A DNA stretch of 8,650 nt from Bacillota bacterium (GCA_017398165.1 JAFQHB010000203.1:1-8650), one strand, 5' to 3'; counted from the first letter of the stretch, positions 1-6,222 are shown. Notes: generated by a model from the sequence alone, not told the origin. Made by a program: numbers and translations.

Positions 1-711
1 GGTATGTGTGCCGGATACGCGCAGGCTAATCTGGTGATCCTGCCGAAAGCTCTGGCTTATGATTTCCTGCTTTTTGCACAGCGCAATCCCAAGCCGTGCC
101 CGATATTGGAGGTATCGGATGCGGGCAGCTGGGCGCTGAATATTATCGCCAGGGATTGTGATATCGCCAGGGACTTCCCGAAGTACCGCGTGTATGATAA
201 GGGTGTGCTGCGCGGGGAGTATACTGATGTATCGGAATTCTGGCAGGATGATTTCGTCAGCTTTTTGATCGGGTGCAGTTTTTCCTTTGAGGCGGAGCTG
301 CTGGAGGCCGGGCTGCCGGTACGCCATATCGAGGAAGGCTGCAACGTGCCGATGTTCGTGACGAATATCGCGTGTGAGCCGGCAGGTGTCTTTAGCGGCA
401 ATATGGTGGTGAGTATGCGCCCGATGCTGCCGGAGCAGGCTATCTGGGCGGCGCTGATCACCGGGGCGATGCCGCGCGTACACGGTGCGCCGGTGCATAT
501 CGGTGATCCGGCGGCTATCGGTATCGCGGATGTCAACAAACCGGATTTTGGTGATGCGGTGACGATGCACGAGGGCGAGGTGCCGGTATTCTGGCCGTGT
601 GGCGTGACGCCGCAGGCAGTGGTGATGAACAGCAAGCCGGATATTGTGATTACCCATGCACCGGGGCATATGCTGATAACTGACGTCAAAAACGTTTCTT
701 TGAAGTATTAA
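1..711 (+). CDS. DUF1445 / UPF0317 family protein (D-glutamate cyclase N-terminal-type), 5'-truncated by the window
   Basis: The protein belongs to the DUF1445 (UPF0317) family, often annotated as putative hydro-lyase. The same domain forms the N-terminal half of animal D-glutamate cyclase (DGLUCY), which converts D-glutamate to 5-oxo-D-proline. Conserved family blocks are visible: QANLVILPK near the start, NPKPCP, IGCSFSFE, VVSMRP, HGAPVHIGDP, PVFWPCGVTPQ and ITHAPGHM near the C-terminus. The reading frame is open to the left edge, and the ATG at position 4 lies inside a conserved block (G-x-x-x-GYxQAN). It is therefore probably an internal methionine, and some 25-30 residues are missing upstream. 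Homologues are about 260 aa; 235 are seen here. It is followed by pxpA and a DUF4392 gene on the same strand, which supports a role in D-glutamate/5-oxoproline metabolism. Family identity is strong; the exact bacterial reaction is inferred from the animal enzyme. Confidence 0.88.
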   Translation, partial: GMCAGYAQANLVILPKALAYDFLLFAQRNPKPCPILEVSDAGSWALNIIARDCDIARDFPKYRVYDKGVLRGEYTDVSEFWQDDFVSFLIGCSFSFEAELLEAGLPVRHIEEGCNVPMFVTNIACEPAGVFSGNMVVSMRPMLPEQAIWAALITGAMPRVHGAPVHIGDPAAIGIADVNKPDFGDAVTMHEGEVPVFWPCGVTPQAVVMNSKPDIVITHAPGHMLITDVKNVSLKY

Positions 712-763
712 GGCTTCAAGTATTAAGGACTGAAGTATTAAGATAAGAAGTACTGAGAGAATC
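704..763. repeat. 15-bp direct tandem repeat, about 4 units, overlapping a stop codon
   Basis: Four consecutive 15-bp units begin at 704, 719, 734 and 749. The first three start AGTATTAAG (units AGTATTAAGGCTTCA, AGTATTAAGGACTGA, AGTATTAAGATAAGA). The fourth, AGTACTGAGAGAATC, is more decayed. The first unit supplies the last Lys-Tyr-stop codons of the DUF1445 gene, so the array begins inside the coding sequence and fills most of the gap to pxpA. No hairpin or T-tract is evident, so it does not look like a terminator. Confidence 0.85.
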
Positions 764-800
764 AGGGCAAAAAGCTGTGATATCAACAAGCAGCGATATG

Positions 801-808
801 AGGTGAGG
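801..808 (+). promoter_or_regulatory. Ribosome binding site that decides the pxpA start
   Basis: AGGTGAGG lies 3 nt upstream of the ATG at 812. The alternative in-frame GTG at 803 lies inside this Shine-Dalgarno sequence and has no site of its own, so ATG 812 is the better start. Confidence 0.75.
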
Positions 809-811
809 CTT

Positions 812-1597
812 ATGAGTGAGGCACGGTTTTGTGTGGATTTGAATTGTGACCTGGGCGAGAGCTTTGGCCGCTATAAGCTGGGGCTGGATGAGGAAGTCAT
901 CGGGTATGTGAGCTCGGCCAACGTGGCTTGCGGCTTTCATGCATCGGACCCGACGGTGATGGCCGAGACGGTACGGCTGGCCAGGGCTGCCGGGGTGGCG
1001 GCAGGAGCGCATCCGGGCTTTCCTGATCTGCAGGGCTTTGGGCGGCGCAATATGAATATGGATGCGGCCGAGCTGCACGATGCTGTGCTGTATCAGGTGG
1101 CGGCGCTGGCAGGGTTTTGCCGGGCGGCCGGTATCGGGCTGCAGCACGTGAAGCCGCACGGTGCGATGTATAATATGGCCGTGAAGGATATGACAATGGC
1201 GCAGGCTATCTGCCGGGCGGTGCAGGAATTTGACCCGGAGCTGATACTTTTGGCGCCGGGCGGGAGCTGCCTGCAAAAAGCAGCGGCTGAGTGCGGCCTG
1301 GGCTTTGCCTGCGAGGTCTTTGCTGACCGTGGGTACCAGGCGGACGGCAGTCTGGTGCCGCGCAGCCAGCCGGGGGCTATGATCGAGGATGAGGACGAGG
1401 CTATCGCACGGGTGCTGCGGATGGTGAAAGAAGGCGTGGTACGCACGGCGGACGGGCAGGATATCGCGGTGCAGGCGGATTCGGTCTGTGTGCACGGTGA
1501 TGGTCCCAAAGCTCTGGCTTTTGTGAAGAAGATACGAGAGGCTTTGACGGCGGCCGGTGTGGAGATCGTGCCGCTGGCGGAGATCGTGCGGAAGTAA
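812..1597 (+). CDS. pxpA: 5-oxoprolinase (ATP-hydrolysing) subunit A, LamB/YcsF family
   Basis: PxpA works with PxpB and PxpC to open 5-oxoproline (pyroglutamate) to glutamate at the cost of ATP, in the cytoplasm. The 261-aa product has the whole family signature: VDLNCDLGESFG at residues 8-19, SSANVACGFH at 34-43, GAHPGFPDLQGFGRR at 65-79, HVKPHGAMYN at 112-121, EVFADRGYQADGSLVPR in the middle and VCVHGD at 225-230 near the C-terminus. The length is close to the family norm of about 245-260. An in-frame GTG at 803 would add three residues but falls in the ribosome binding site. It sits between a DUF1445 gene (100 nt upstream) and a DUF4392 gene (133 nt downstream), all co-directional and probably co-transcribed. 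No pxpB or pxpC is seen here; they could lie to the left. Identification is firm; the substrate stereochemistry in this context is not settled by sequence. Confidence 0.95.
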   Translation: MSEARFCVDLNCDLGESFGRYKLGLDEEVIGYVSSANVACGFHASDPTVMAETVRLARAAGVAAGAHPGFPDLQGFGRRNMNMDAAELHDAVLYQVAALAGFCRAAGIGLQHVKPHGAMYNMAVKDMTMAQAICRAVQEFDPELILLAPGGSCLQKAAAECGLGFACEVFADRGYQADGSLVPRSQPGAMIEDEDEAIARVLRMVKEGVVRTADGQDIAVQADSVCVHGDGPKALAFVKKIREALTAAGVEIVPLAEIVRK

Positions 1598-1730
1598 CCG
1601 GGTAATTGGCGTGATGCGCCGCTGCTGTTGGTATATCCCGCCCGCTGATGACAGGTAAGACGGGAATTGGGGATAGATTATTTGAAAAAATGCCGGTTTG
1701 GGGTAAAAGCCGGAATGGAGAGTGGAAGAT

Positions 1731-2582
1731 ATGAGTGATGTGCAGATCATTAAGCAGGGCGAGACTATCGAGGACGTTATCCTGCGTCATTCCAAACGGG
1801 GTATGCTGACGCTGCGGGAGTATCTGCCGGAGGATTATTGCCGACGGATCGCGGCAGAGCTGCTGAAGCTGGAGCGCGGCACGGTGCTGCTGACTACCGG
1901 CTTTTATGTGGCGGGGTATGCCGAGACTGACGGCCCGGTGGGTACCTGGGCACTGGCCAAGGCACTGGAAGCACTGGGCTTTAAGCCGGTTATCGTGACC
2001 GATCATTTCTGCCGGGATTTCTTTGAGCCGGCGGGGCTGGCTGTGGAGTATGTGGATATTGAGGCCGGTGCGGATGTCTATGCTGAGATACTGGCGAAGT
2101 ATCAGCCTGTGGCGCTGGTATCCATCGAGCGCTGCGGCCGCAATATCAACGGTGTGTATGCCAATATGCGCGGTGTGGTCATTGATGAATTTACTGCGCG
2201 GGTGGATATTATGTTTGATCTGGCACGGCGCGAGGGTATCCCGCTCTTTGGTGTGGGTGACGGCGGCAACGAGATCGGTATGGGCAATATGCGCCAGATC
2301 ATCAGCGAGAAGCTTTCTCTGACCCCGTGTGCGGTGGAAGTCGACCATCTGGTGATCGCCAGTGTTTCCAACTGGGGGGCGTATGGTCTGTGTGCCGCAC
2401 TGCAGCAGCAGACGGGTGAGAAGGTGCTGCCGGGCTTTGCTGCCTGCCGGGATTTTATTGCGGCGACTGTGGAAGTAGGCAGTGTGGATGGCGTAACGCA
2501 TGATCGTGTTTGCTCTGTGGATGGTTTTGATATGACTATCGAGCAGGAGATTCTGGATGCGCTGGCTGCTGTGGTGGCTTAG
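1731..2582 (+). CDS. DUF4392 family protein (D-glutamate cyclase C-terminal-type)
   Basis: This 283-aa protein matches the DUF4392 family, which forms the C-terminal half of animal D-glutamate cyclase (DGLUCY). Family motifs are in order: ETDGPVG at residues 65-71, a Rossmann-like VIVTDH at 87-92, ERCGRN...GVYANMRG at 133-148, the glycine-rich GVGDGGNEIGMGN at 174-186, SNWGAYG at 213-219 and VDGVT at 252-256. I chose ATG 1731 because GGAGAG lies about 8 nt upstream; an in-frame GTG at 1722 would overlap that site. It is the last gene before an intrinsic terminator, downstream of pxpA and DUF1445. Likely role: a D-glutamate/5-oxoproline enzyme or partner acting with the DUF1445 protein. The family call is confident. 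Whether it is catalytic alone, or needs DUF1445, cannot be read from sequence. Confidence 0.88.
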   Translation: MSDVQIIKQGETIEDVILRHSKRGMLTLREYLPEDYCRRIAAELLKLERGTVLLTTGFYVAGYAETDGPVGTWALAKALEALGFKPVIVTDHFCRDFFEPAGLAVEYVDIEAGADVYAEILAKYQPVALVSIERCGRNINGVYANMRGVVIDEFTARVDIMFDLARREGIPLFGVGDGGNEIGMGNMRQIISEKLSLTPCAVEVDHLVIASVSNWGAYGLCAALQQQTGEKVLPGFAACRDFIAATVEVGSVDGVTHDRVCSVDGFDMTIEQEILDALAAVVA

Positions 2583-2659
2583 TTTCTGCTTTGGTGCCGA
2601 AAGTTTTTCGGAGGGCGGCAGGTTGATTGCAGACTGACTTTTATATGGGAATTATTGGG

Positions 2660-2690
2660 GCGGTACCCGGTGTGGGTATCGCTCTTTTTT
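2660..2690 (+). terminator. Intrinsic terminator of the D-glutamate/5-oxoproline cluster
   Basis: A 9-bp stem GCGGTACCC (2660-2668) pairs with GGGTATCGC (2674-2682) with one G-U pair and a 5-nt loop. It is followed by TCTTTTTT to 2690. It lies 78 nt after the DUF4392 stop. Confidence 0.85.
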
Positions 2691-2697
2691 CGCGGAT

Positions 2698-2732
2698 AAA
2701 AAAAGGGCAGCCGTCGATCAATGACGGCTGCC
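2698..2732 (-). terminator. Intrinsic terminator for minus-strand transcription
   Basis: A perfect 10-bp stem, GGCAGCCGTC (2706-2715) with GACGGCTGCC (2723-2732), has a 7-nt loop. Read on the minus strand it is followed at once by seven T residues (the A-run at 2698-2704). There is no T-tract on the plus side, so it is oriented to stop leftward transcription, yet no intact minus-strand gene lies to its right before 3027. Confidence 0.8.
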
Positions 2733-2748
2733 GGTGTGTTTGGCGGAG

Positions 2749-2818
2749 TTATTCGGCCAGATAGAGGCGGCTTTTATGTGCCGCCGGTGGGGCTGAAGTA
2801 AATATTGTATGTTGTTAT
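2749..2818 (-). pseudogene. Possible remnant of a flavodoxin-like gene (N- and C-terminal scraps)
   Basis: On the minus strand a strong ribosome binding site, AAAAGGAAG (2836-2828), precedes a frame that reads ITTYNIYFSPTGGT then stop (2818-2774). YFSPTGGT is like the FMN-binding loop at the start of some flavodoxin/EFR1-type proteins. The codon at the expected start is ATA rather than ATG. About 20 nt further on, another frame reads LYLAE-stop (ending at 2749), 17 nt before the minus-strand terminator. The arrangement of promoter, binding site, start motif, stop and terminator with almost no middle suggests a gene that lost its start codon and most of its body. The motif is short, so this is an inference; a roughly 190-nt non-coding RNA is the main alternative. 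Confidence 0.35.
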
Positions 2819-2890
2819 GGGGTATCGCTTCCTTTTAAGAGGTTGGTTATGTGATAAGCTGTGTTATGGGCTGTGATATTTTCTGTTATG

Positions 2891-2899
2891 ATTATAGCA
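2891..2899 (-). promoter_or_regulatory. Extended -10 promoter, minus strand
   Basis: The minus strand reads TGCTATAAT, a perfect extended -10 element. No clear -35 is seen 16-18 nt upstream, where the strand is C-rich. It shares TGTGCTATAAT with the M23 peptidase promoter at 6223-6251. Transcription would start near 2884 and end at the terminator at 2698, giving a roughly 190-nt RNA. Confidence 0.5.
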
Positions 2900-2944
2900 C
2901 AAATCGGGGGATGAGGGGTAGGGGGAATGGTGCGGGACAGCTTA

Positions 2945-2973
2945 TTTACAGGCGGTGAGGGGTTTGATATAAT
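2945..2973 (+). promoter_or_regulatory. Sigma-A-type promoter for the lipoprotein gene
   Basis: TTTACA (2945-2950), a 17-nt spacer and TATAAT (2968-2973) give a near-consensus promoter ending 53 nt before the lipoprotein ATG. The -35 and the bases after it closely resemble the typA promoter at 6576-6604. Confidence 0.75.
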
Positions 2974-3026
2974 AAAGACAGGAATGAAGGCCGACAAAAT
3001 ATTCTATGGAAGCGGGGGGATAGTGG

Positions 3027-3707
3027 ATGAAGAAGTGGTTGTGGCTGTGTGTGCTGGTGATTGTGGCAGCACTGGCCGGGGGATGTGCGCCTGATGATGA
3101 GGCTGTGGCCGGTGGACAGGCTGCGGGCGGCGATAATGTGGTATCGGAGGACGATATTGTTGCGGGGGACGATAGTGGCGCAGATGAAGTGCAGGTGCCG
3201 GAGGTCGTGCGGGTGACTGATTACAGCGAGCGTGTGGCAGGAGATGAGCTCGTGCTGCAGAACGGTGTGCGTTGTGGGATGACGTATGATGAGGTGGTGG
3301 CGCTGACCGGGTATGCCGAACCGGCGCCGGATGAAGAATATTGTTCATTTGAGATGGATGCGGTGTGGTATGGCTTCGGACGGGATGATTCCGGGGAGCT
3401 GGTGTTGGGTAATATGAATGTGACCGAGGATGCCGTGGATGCCAGTATTTGCCGGGATATTAAGATCGGGGACAGCATCGGGAGTGTCTTGGCCAGAATA
3501 CCGGCGCGGGATACTGAGCTGAAGAAGTGGGCGTGGCAGGATCTGTATGGCTCGGCCGGTGATGAGCGGGGATATGCGTATCTGGAGTTTGTGGCGATGA
3601 GCTATTACAGTATGGCAATATTGACACCGGAGGGCAGTGTGCATATTACGTTCTCGCGTGATGAGATGTGTGTGAAGTGGATAGAGCTGTATCGGGTGGG
3701 GATGTGA
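3027..3707 (+). CDS. Predicted lipoprotein with two BLIP/SmpA-like repeats
   Basis: The 226-aa product starts with a lipoprotein signal: MKKW, a hydrophobic core at residues 5-17 and the lipobox AGGC with Cys20 as the lipid-bearing residue. It should therefore be anchored to a membrane after export. Residues 21-60 form an acidic, Gly/Ala-rich linker. The rest seems to hold two related modules, around NGVRCGMTYDEVVALTG (79-95) and RDIKIGDSIGSVLARIP (143-159). Each resembles the GMTxDEVxxLLG helix of SmpA/OmlA or beta-lactamase-inhibitor-protein-like domains. Cysteines 83, 106, 142 and 215 could form disulfides. A GGGGGGA ribosome binding site lies 6 nt before the ATG. It has its own promoter and terminator, so it is probably monocistronic. 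The exact function is unknown; the two-module reading rests on motif resemblance only. Confidence 0.8.
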   Translation: MKKWLWLCVLVIVAALAGGCAPDDEAVAGGQAAGGDNVVSEDDIVAGDDSGADEVQVPEVVRVTDYSERVAGDELVLQNGVRCGMTYDEVVALTGYAEPAPDEEYCSFEMDAVWYGFGRDDSGELVLGNMNVTEDAVDASICRDIKIGDSIGSVLARIPARDTELKKWAWQDLYGSAGDERGYAYLEFVAMSYYSMAILTPEGSVHITFSRDEMCVKWIELYRVGM

Positions 3708-3727
3708 CGGAGCAGGGCAGAGTAACG

Positions 3728-3769
3728 GCAGCGCAGGGGGATGTGTGGACTTCTGCGCTGCTGGTTTTT
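3728..3769 (+). terminator. Intrinsic terminator after the lipoprotein gene
   Basis: A perfect 9-bp stem, GCAGCGCAG (3728-3736) with CTGCGCTGC (3753-3761), has a 16-nt loop. It is followed by TGG and five T residues. Confidence 0.7.
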
Positions 3770-3774
3770 GGTCA

Positions 3775-3804
3775 TTGTTTGTCCGGTGGTGGTTGATGTA
3801 TGAT
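3775..3804 (+). promoter_or_regulatory. Weak candidate promoter for the terminase-like gene
   Basis: TTGTTT (3775-3780), an 18-nt spacer and TATGAT (3799-3804) lie directly after the preceding terminator and about 60 nt before the GTG start at 3867. The match is imperfect; position is the main support. Confidence 0.35.
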
Positions 3805-3866
3805 AGCGGTGGAGAATTTTTGCTGTGGGCAGGGATGTCGGCAAAAGAAAATTGTGAGGTGATAGT

Positions 3867-4307
3867 GTGCGATTGACGGAGAAGCAGCAGGTTTTTTGTG
3901 ACAAGTATGCCGAGATGCAGGATGCCGATGCGGCGGCAAGGGCGGCCGGGTATACCAAATGGCGTGAGGCCGCAAGGCGTAATATGGCGAACGGAGCGGT
4001 ACGGCGGCGTATCGAAGAACTGCTGTATGGTACGGTATCGGATGCCGGGGATGCGGCAACAGCGGCAGATGGGGGCGATGAGGCGCGGGAAGTGGCCGAG
4101 CCGGAGGAGATTTTGCAGTTTTTGACCGAGGTGATGCGGGGGACGGTATCGCCGCAGCGGGAGGAAACACCCAAGGTGAGCGAGCGAACCAAGGCGGCGG
4201 AGCTATTGGGGCGTAATCAGCGACTTTTCAGCGAGGCTAAAGGTCTGCGGCAGGAGCAGCCCAGGTGTGTGGTACATATTTGGGGTGAGGATGAGCTGGC
4301 GGAGTAG
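3867..4307 (+). CDS. Orphan phage-type terminase small subunit
   Basis: The terminase small subunit recognises phage DNA and loads the large-subunit packaging motor. The N-terminus, LTEKQQVFCDKYAEMQDA followed by AAARAAGYTKW and ARRNMANGAVRRRIEELL, matches the helix-turn-helix region of the Terminase_2 family. The C-terminal part, EEILQFLTEVMRGTVSP then SERTKAAELLGRNQRLF, matches the oligomerisation region. The last residues (GEDELAE) also resemble family members. At 146 aa it appears full length, with an acidic Ala/Gly-rich linker around residues 55-80 that could be an insertion. The start is GTG, supported by GAGGTGA 5 nt upstream. No large subunit, portal, capsid or integrase gene is nearby, so it is either a prophage leftover or a protein reused as a DNA-binding factor. 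Confidence 0.82.
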   Translation: MRLTEKQQVFCDKYAEMQDADAAARAAGYTKWREAARRNMANGAVRRRIEELLYGTVSDAGDAATAADGGDEAREVAEPEEILQFLTEVMRGTVSPQREETPKVSERTKAAELLGRNQRLFSEAKGLRQEQPRCVVHIWGEDELAE

Positions 4308-4406
4308 ATAGCGGGCGGATTATTAAGGATTATGATGCCGGCTGGGGATGATGGGCCGGGATCGGGTAATTACAAACAGAGCTGATTGGGTGAGAGGTGA
4401 GGTGGC

Positions 4407-4799
4407 ATGATGTTGTTTTATACTTTTGAATCTCAGCAGGAGCGCAGGAAATTGGGAGGATCGGCGTTTATTGAGATGCAATTCTGCAGGCTGCCGCTGG
4501 GGACGGCAACAGAGGATATCGTGGCTGTCAGCAATATAGAGAATTGGCGGGATGATTCGCTGTATATAAAGGATGATGATACTTTTTATCGGGAGTACAG
4601 CCGGATTTTTGCCGGAGGAGTTTATAATAATTTGCAGCGCGGGGTAGTGGATATTTACGGAATCAACTATTATTCTGCGGAATTGACGGACCACATTATC
4701 AAGAGGATAACGGAGGATAAGCCGGCAGATCATATGAAGCTGCTGAAATGGCTGGAGGCAGCGAGGGCTTATAATGGGTTTTATATTCTGGGGATATAG
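4407..4799 (+). CDS. Hypothetical protein, 130 aa, unrecognised
   Basis: I do not recognise this family. The ATG at 4407 has a strong AGGTGAGG site 4 nt upstream (a second ATG follows at once), and the gene ends next to a clear terminator, so it is probably real. The protein is soluble-looking with no signal peptide or membrane segment. It is rich in aromatic residues (IYGINYYSAELTDHI, AYNGFYILGI at the C-terminus) and has a charged helix-like end (HMKLLKWLEAARAYNG). Its codons are visibly more AT-rich than those of its neighbours, a sign of possible acquisition. It follows the orphan terminase gene by 99 nt with no clear terminator between, so the two may share a transcript. Immunity-type or phage-cargo proteins can look like this, but that is only a guess. 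Confidence 0.7.
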   Translation: MMLFYTFESQQERRKLGGSAFIEMQFCRLPLGTATEDIVAVSNIENWRDDSLYIKDDDTFYREYSRIFAGGVYNNLQRGVVDIYGINYYSAELTDHIIKRITEDKPADHMKLLKWLEAARAYNGFYILGI

Positions 4800-4801
4800 G
4801 C

Positions 4802-4850
4802 AAAAAAAAACAGAGCGGTACGCTTTCGAATGAACGTACTGCTCTGTTTT
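4802..4850. terminator. Bidirectional terminator between convergent genes
   Basis: An approximately 15-bp stem with one G-U pair (AAACAGAGCGGTACG, 4808-4822, with CGTACTGCTCTGTTT, 4835-4849) has a 12-nt loop. Nine A residues precede it (4802-4810) and TTTT ends it, so it has a T-tract in both directions. It serves the 130-aa gene on plus and the M23 peptidase on minus. Confidence 0.9.
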
Positions 4851-4899
4851 ATTGTGTGGCGGCCTTTTGGTGATAGGGCGCGCCGGATGTTCTGGAAAA

Positions 4900-6111
4900 C
4901 TATTTGATGTAAGGCAGCGGATTGACTCTGTCGCCGCTTACGATGACCTCGAAATGGAGGTGACTGCCGGTACTGTTGCCGGTGCTGCCCTCGGTACCGA
5001 TTTGCTCGCCGATATCGACGGAATCGCCGGCCTCGACACAGATGGTCTGCAGGTGAGAGTAGCGTGTCTTGACATTGCCGCCGTGATCGATCAGGATATC
5101 GTTGCCGTAGGAGCCGTTGTAGCCTGCCGCAACGACGGTGCCGGCTTTGGCTGCCCAGACGGGATCGCCGAATTCGCCATCGATATCCAGGCCGCTGTGA
5201 CCGCCGCCGCGCTCGCCGTAATAGGAGCTGATGCGGGTAGTGGTGGTGGGCCAGATCATACCGGAATCGGACATATAGGTGGTGGAACGGGAAGCCGTCT
5301 GCACCATCGCGCCCTCAAGAATGATCTCGTCTACTGCGGCTACCAGGGGATTGGAACTGATCTCCTGACGGGCGGTCTCGACGCCGTTGGTCTGCACCAA
5401 CTGGATAGTGACCTCGCGCGAGCCGTTGACACCGGCCTGTTTGACCTGAGTCTGGCCGTAGCGCAGAGAGCGATCGGTCTTGTAGACTGTCTCGTAGGGG
5501 ACGTCTTCGGTTTTGGTTTTCTCCAGCACGGTGATGACGGTGATCGGGGCGGGCGAGCCGTCCTGACCTTTCATAGCCAGCTTGGCTTCGTTGAGATCGA
5601 GCAGATCATCAACGCAGACTGCTGTCGGCTGTACAGTGACATCTTCGGCAAATTTGGCGTCTATCACCTGAAGAGTGGAATCTTCGGGCAGATAGGAGAG
5701 CTTCAGATATTCCAGAGCTTTTTTGGCTGTGTCTTCGGAATTGAGGGAAGCTATCGTCTGGCCATCGGCCAGAATGACGGCGCCATCGAGCATCAGAGTG
5801 GATGCTTCATCCAGCGCCTCCAACGCCTGACGGCGGGAAAGCTTGTCAGAGCCGGGGGCTGCCGCAGAAACGGTAACGTCCTCGGCGAAGAAGACTTCGG
5901 CCTGGAGTGCGGTGCTTTGCTCGGTGAGGTAATTATCAATGATGGATGCGGCGGTCTTTTCATCCTTGACCGCTGCTACCTGCTGGCCATCCACCAAAAT
6001 GGCTGCAGGATCGCCGCTCATGCCGAATGCTGCAGCCATAAAAATGGCTGCCGACACGACGACGCCTCCGATAATGAGCATCGACCGCTTGGGGGAGTGA
6101 TCTTGCTGCAT
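4900..6111 (-). CDS. Membrane-anchored M23 peptidase with G5 domain
   Basis: This is a zinc metallopeptidase of the LytM/M23 type, which cuts peptidoglycan cross-bridges or peptide stems outside the membrane. The 403-aa protein has a short basic N-terminus and a signal-anchor at about residues 11-30. Two related modules follow, around AAILVDGQQVAAV (36-48) and AVILADGQTIASL (111-123), each followed by a FAEDVTV segment (75-81, 154-160). Then come a G5 domain (about 190-268) and the M23 domain (about 285-400). The zinc and catalytic residues are all present: H305 and D309 in GHSGLDID, H353 in YSHL, and H384/H386 in GSHLHFE. The start is ATG 6111, set by GAAGGAGGA (6123-6115). A longer frame reaching 6234 would translate the leader and has no binding site. 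It is transcribed divergently from typA and convergently with the 130-aa gene. Confidence 0.93.
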   Translation of the reverse strand: MQQDHSPKRSMLIIGGVVVSAAIFMAAAFGMSGDPAAILVDGQQVAAVKDEKTAASIIDNYLTEQSTALQAEVFFAEDVTVSAAAPGSDKLSRRQALEALDEASTLMLDGAVILADGQTIASLNSEDTAKKALEYLKLSYLPEDSTLQVIDAKFAEDVTVQPTAVCVDDLLDLNEAKLAMKGQDGSPAPITVITVLEKTKTEDVPYETVYKTDRSLRYGQTQVKQAGVNGSREVTIQLVQTNGVETARQEISSNPLVAAVDEIILEGAMVQTASRSTTYMSDSGMIWPTTTTRISSYYGERGGGHSGLDIDGEFGDPVWAAKAGTVVAAGYNGSYGNDILIDHGGNVKTRYSHLQTICVEAGDSVDIGEQIGTEGSTGNSTGSHLHFEVIVSGDRVNPLPYIK

Positions 6112-6216
6112 AAATCCTCCTTCAAAAAAATTTTTGTCGATATTGTGCAAAAGCAGCGCGCAAATATCGACTTTGGAGCTCGTGGGGCAATGTTTTGCAC
6201 AAAAAGCCCACAAGTT
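6112..6216 (-). promoter_or_regulatory. Structured 5' leader of the M23 peptidase gene with complementary loops
   Basis: The predicted transcript starts near 6216. Hairpin 1 pairs GTGGG (6211-6207) with CCCAC (6186-6182). Its loop contains TTGTGCAAAA (6202-6193). Hairpin 2 has a perfect 9-bp stem, GTCGATATT (6171-6163) with AATATCGAC (6144-6136). Its loop and 3' arm contain TTTTGCACAA (6152-6143), the exact complement of the hairpin-1 loop segment. After hairpin 2 come AAAAA, seven T residues and the ribosome binding site. The loops can kiss over 8 bp or pair over 10 bp, the latter disrupting hairpin 2. I recognise no known riboswitch class. At DNA level the same 10-bp inverted repeat could instead be an operator pair. 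Confidence 0.5.
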
Positions 6217-6222
6217 AATGCC

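Noticed and set aside
1605..1715. Small hairpins (GGCG/CGCC and CCGG/CCGG) between pxpA and the DUF4392 gene
   Set aside because: Stems are only 4-5 bp with no T-tract, so they are not supported as terminators or regulators.
716..1750. 344-codon minus-strand open frame opposite pxpA
   Set aside because: Antisense of a well-conserved gene, no protein-like motifs.
2597..2611. CCGAAA/TTTCGG hairpin after the DUF4392 stop
   Set aside because: No T-tract follows it on either strand; the clear terminator is at 2660-2690.
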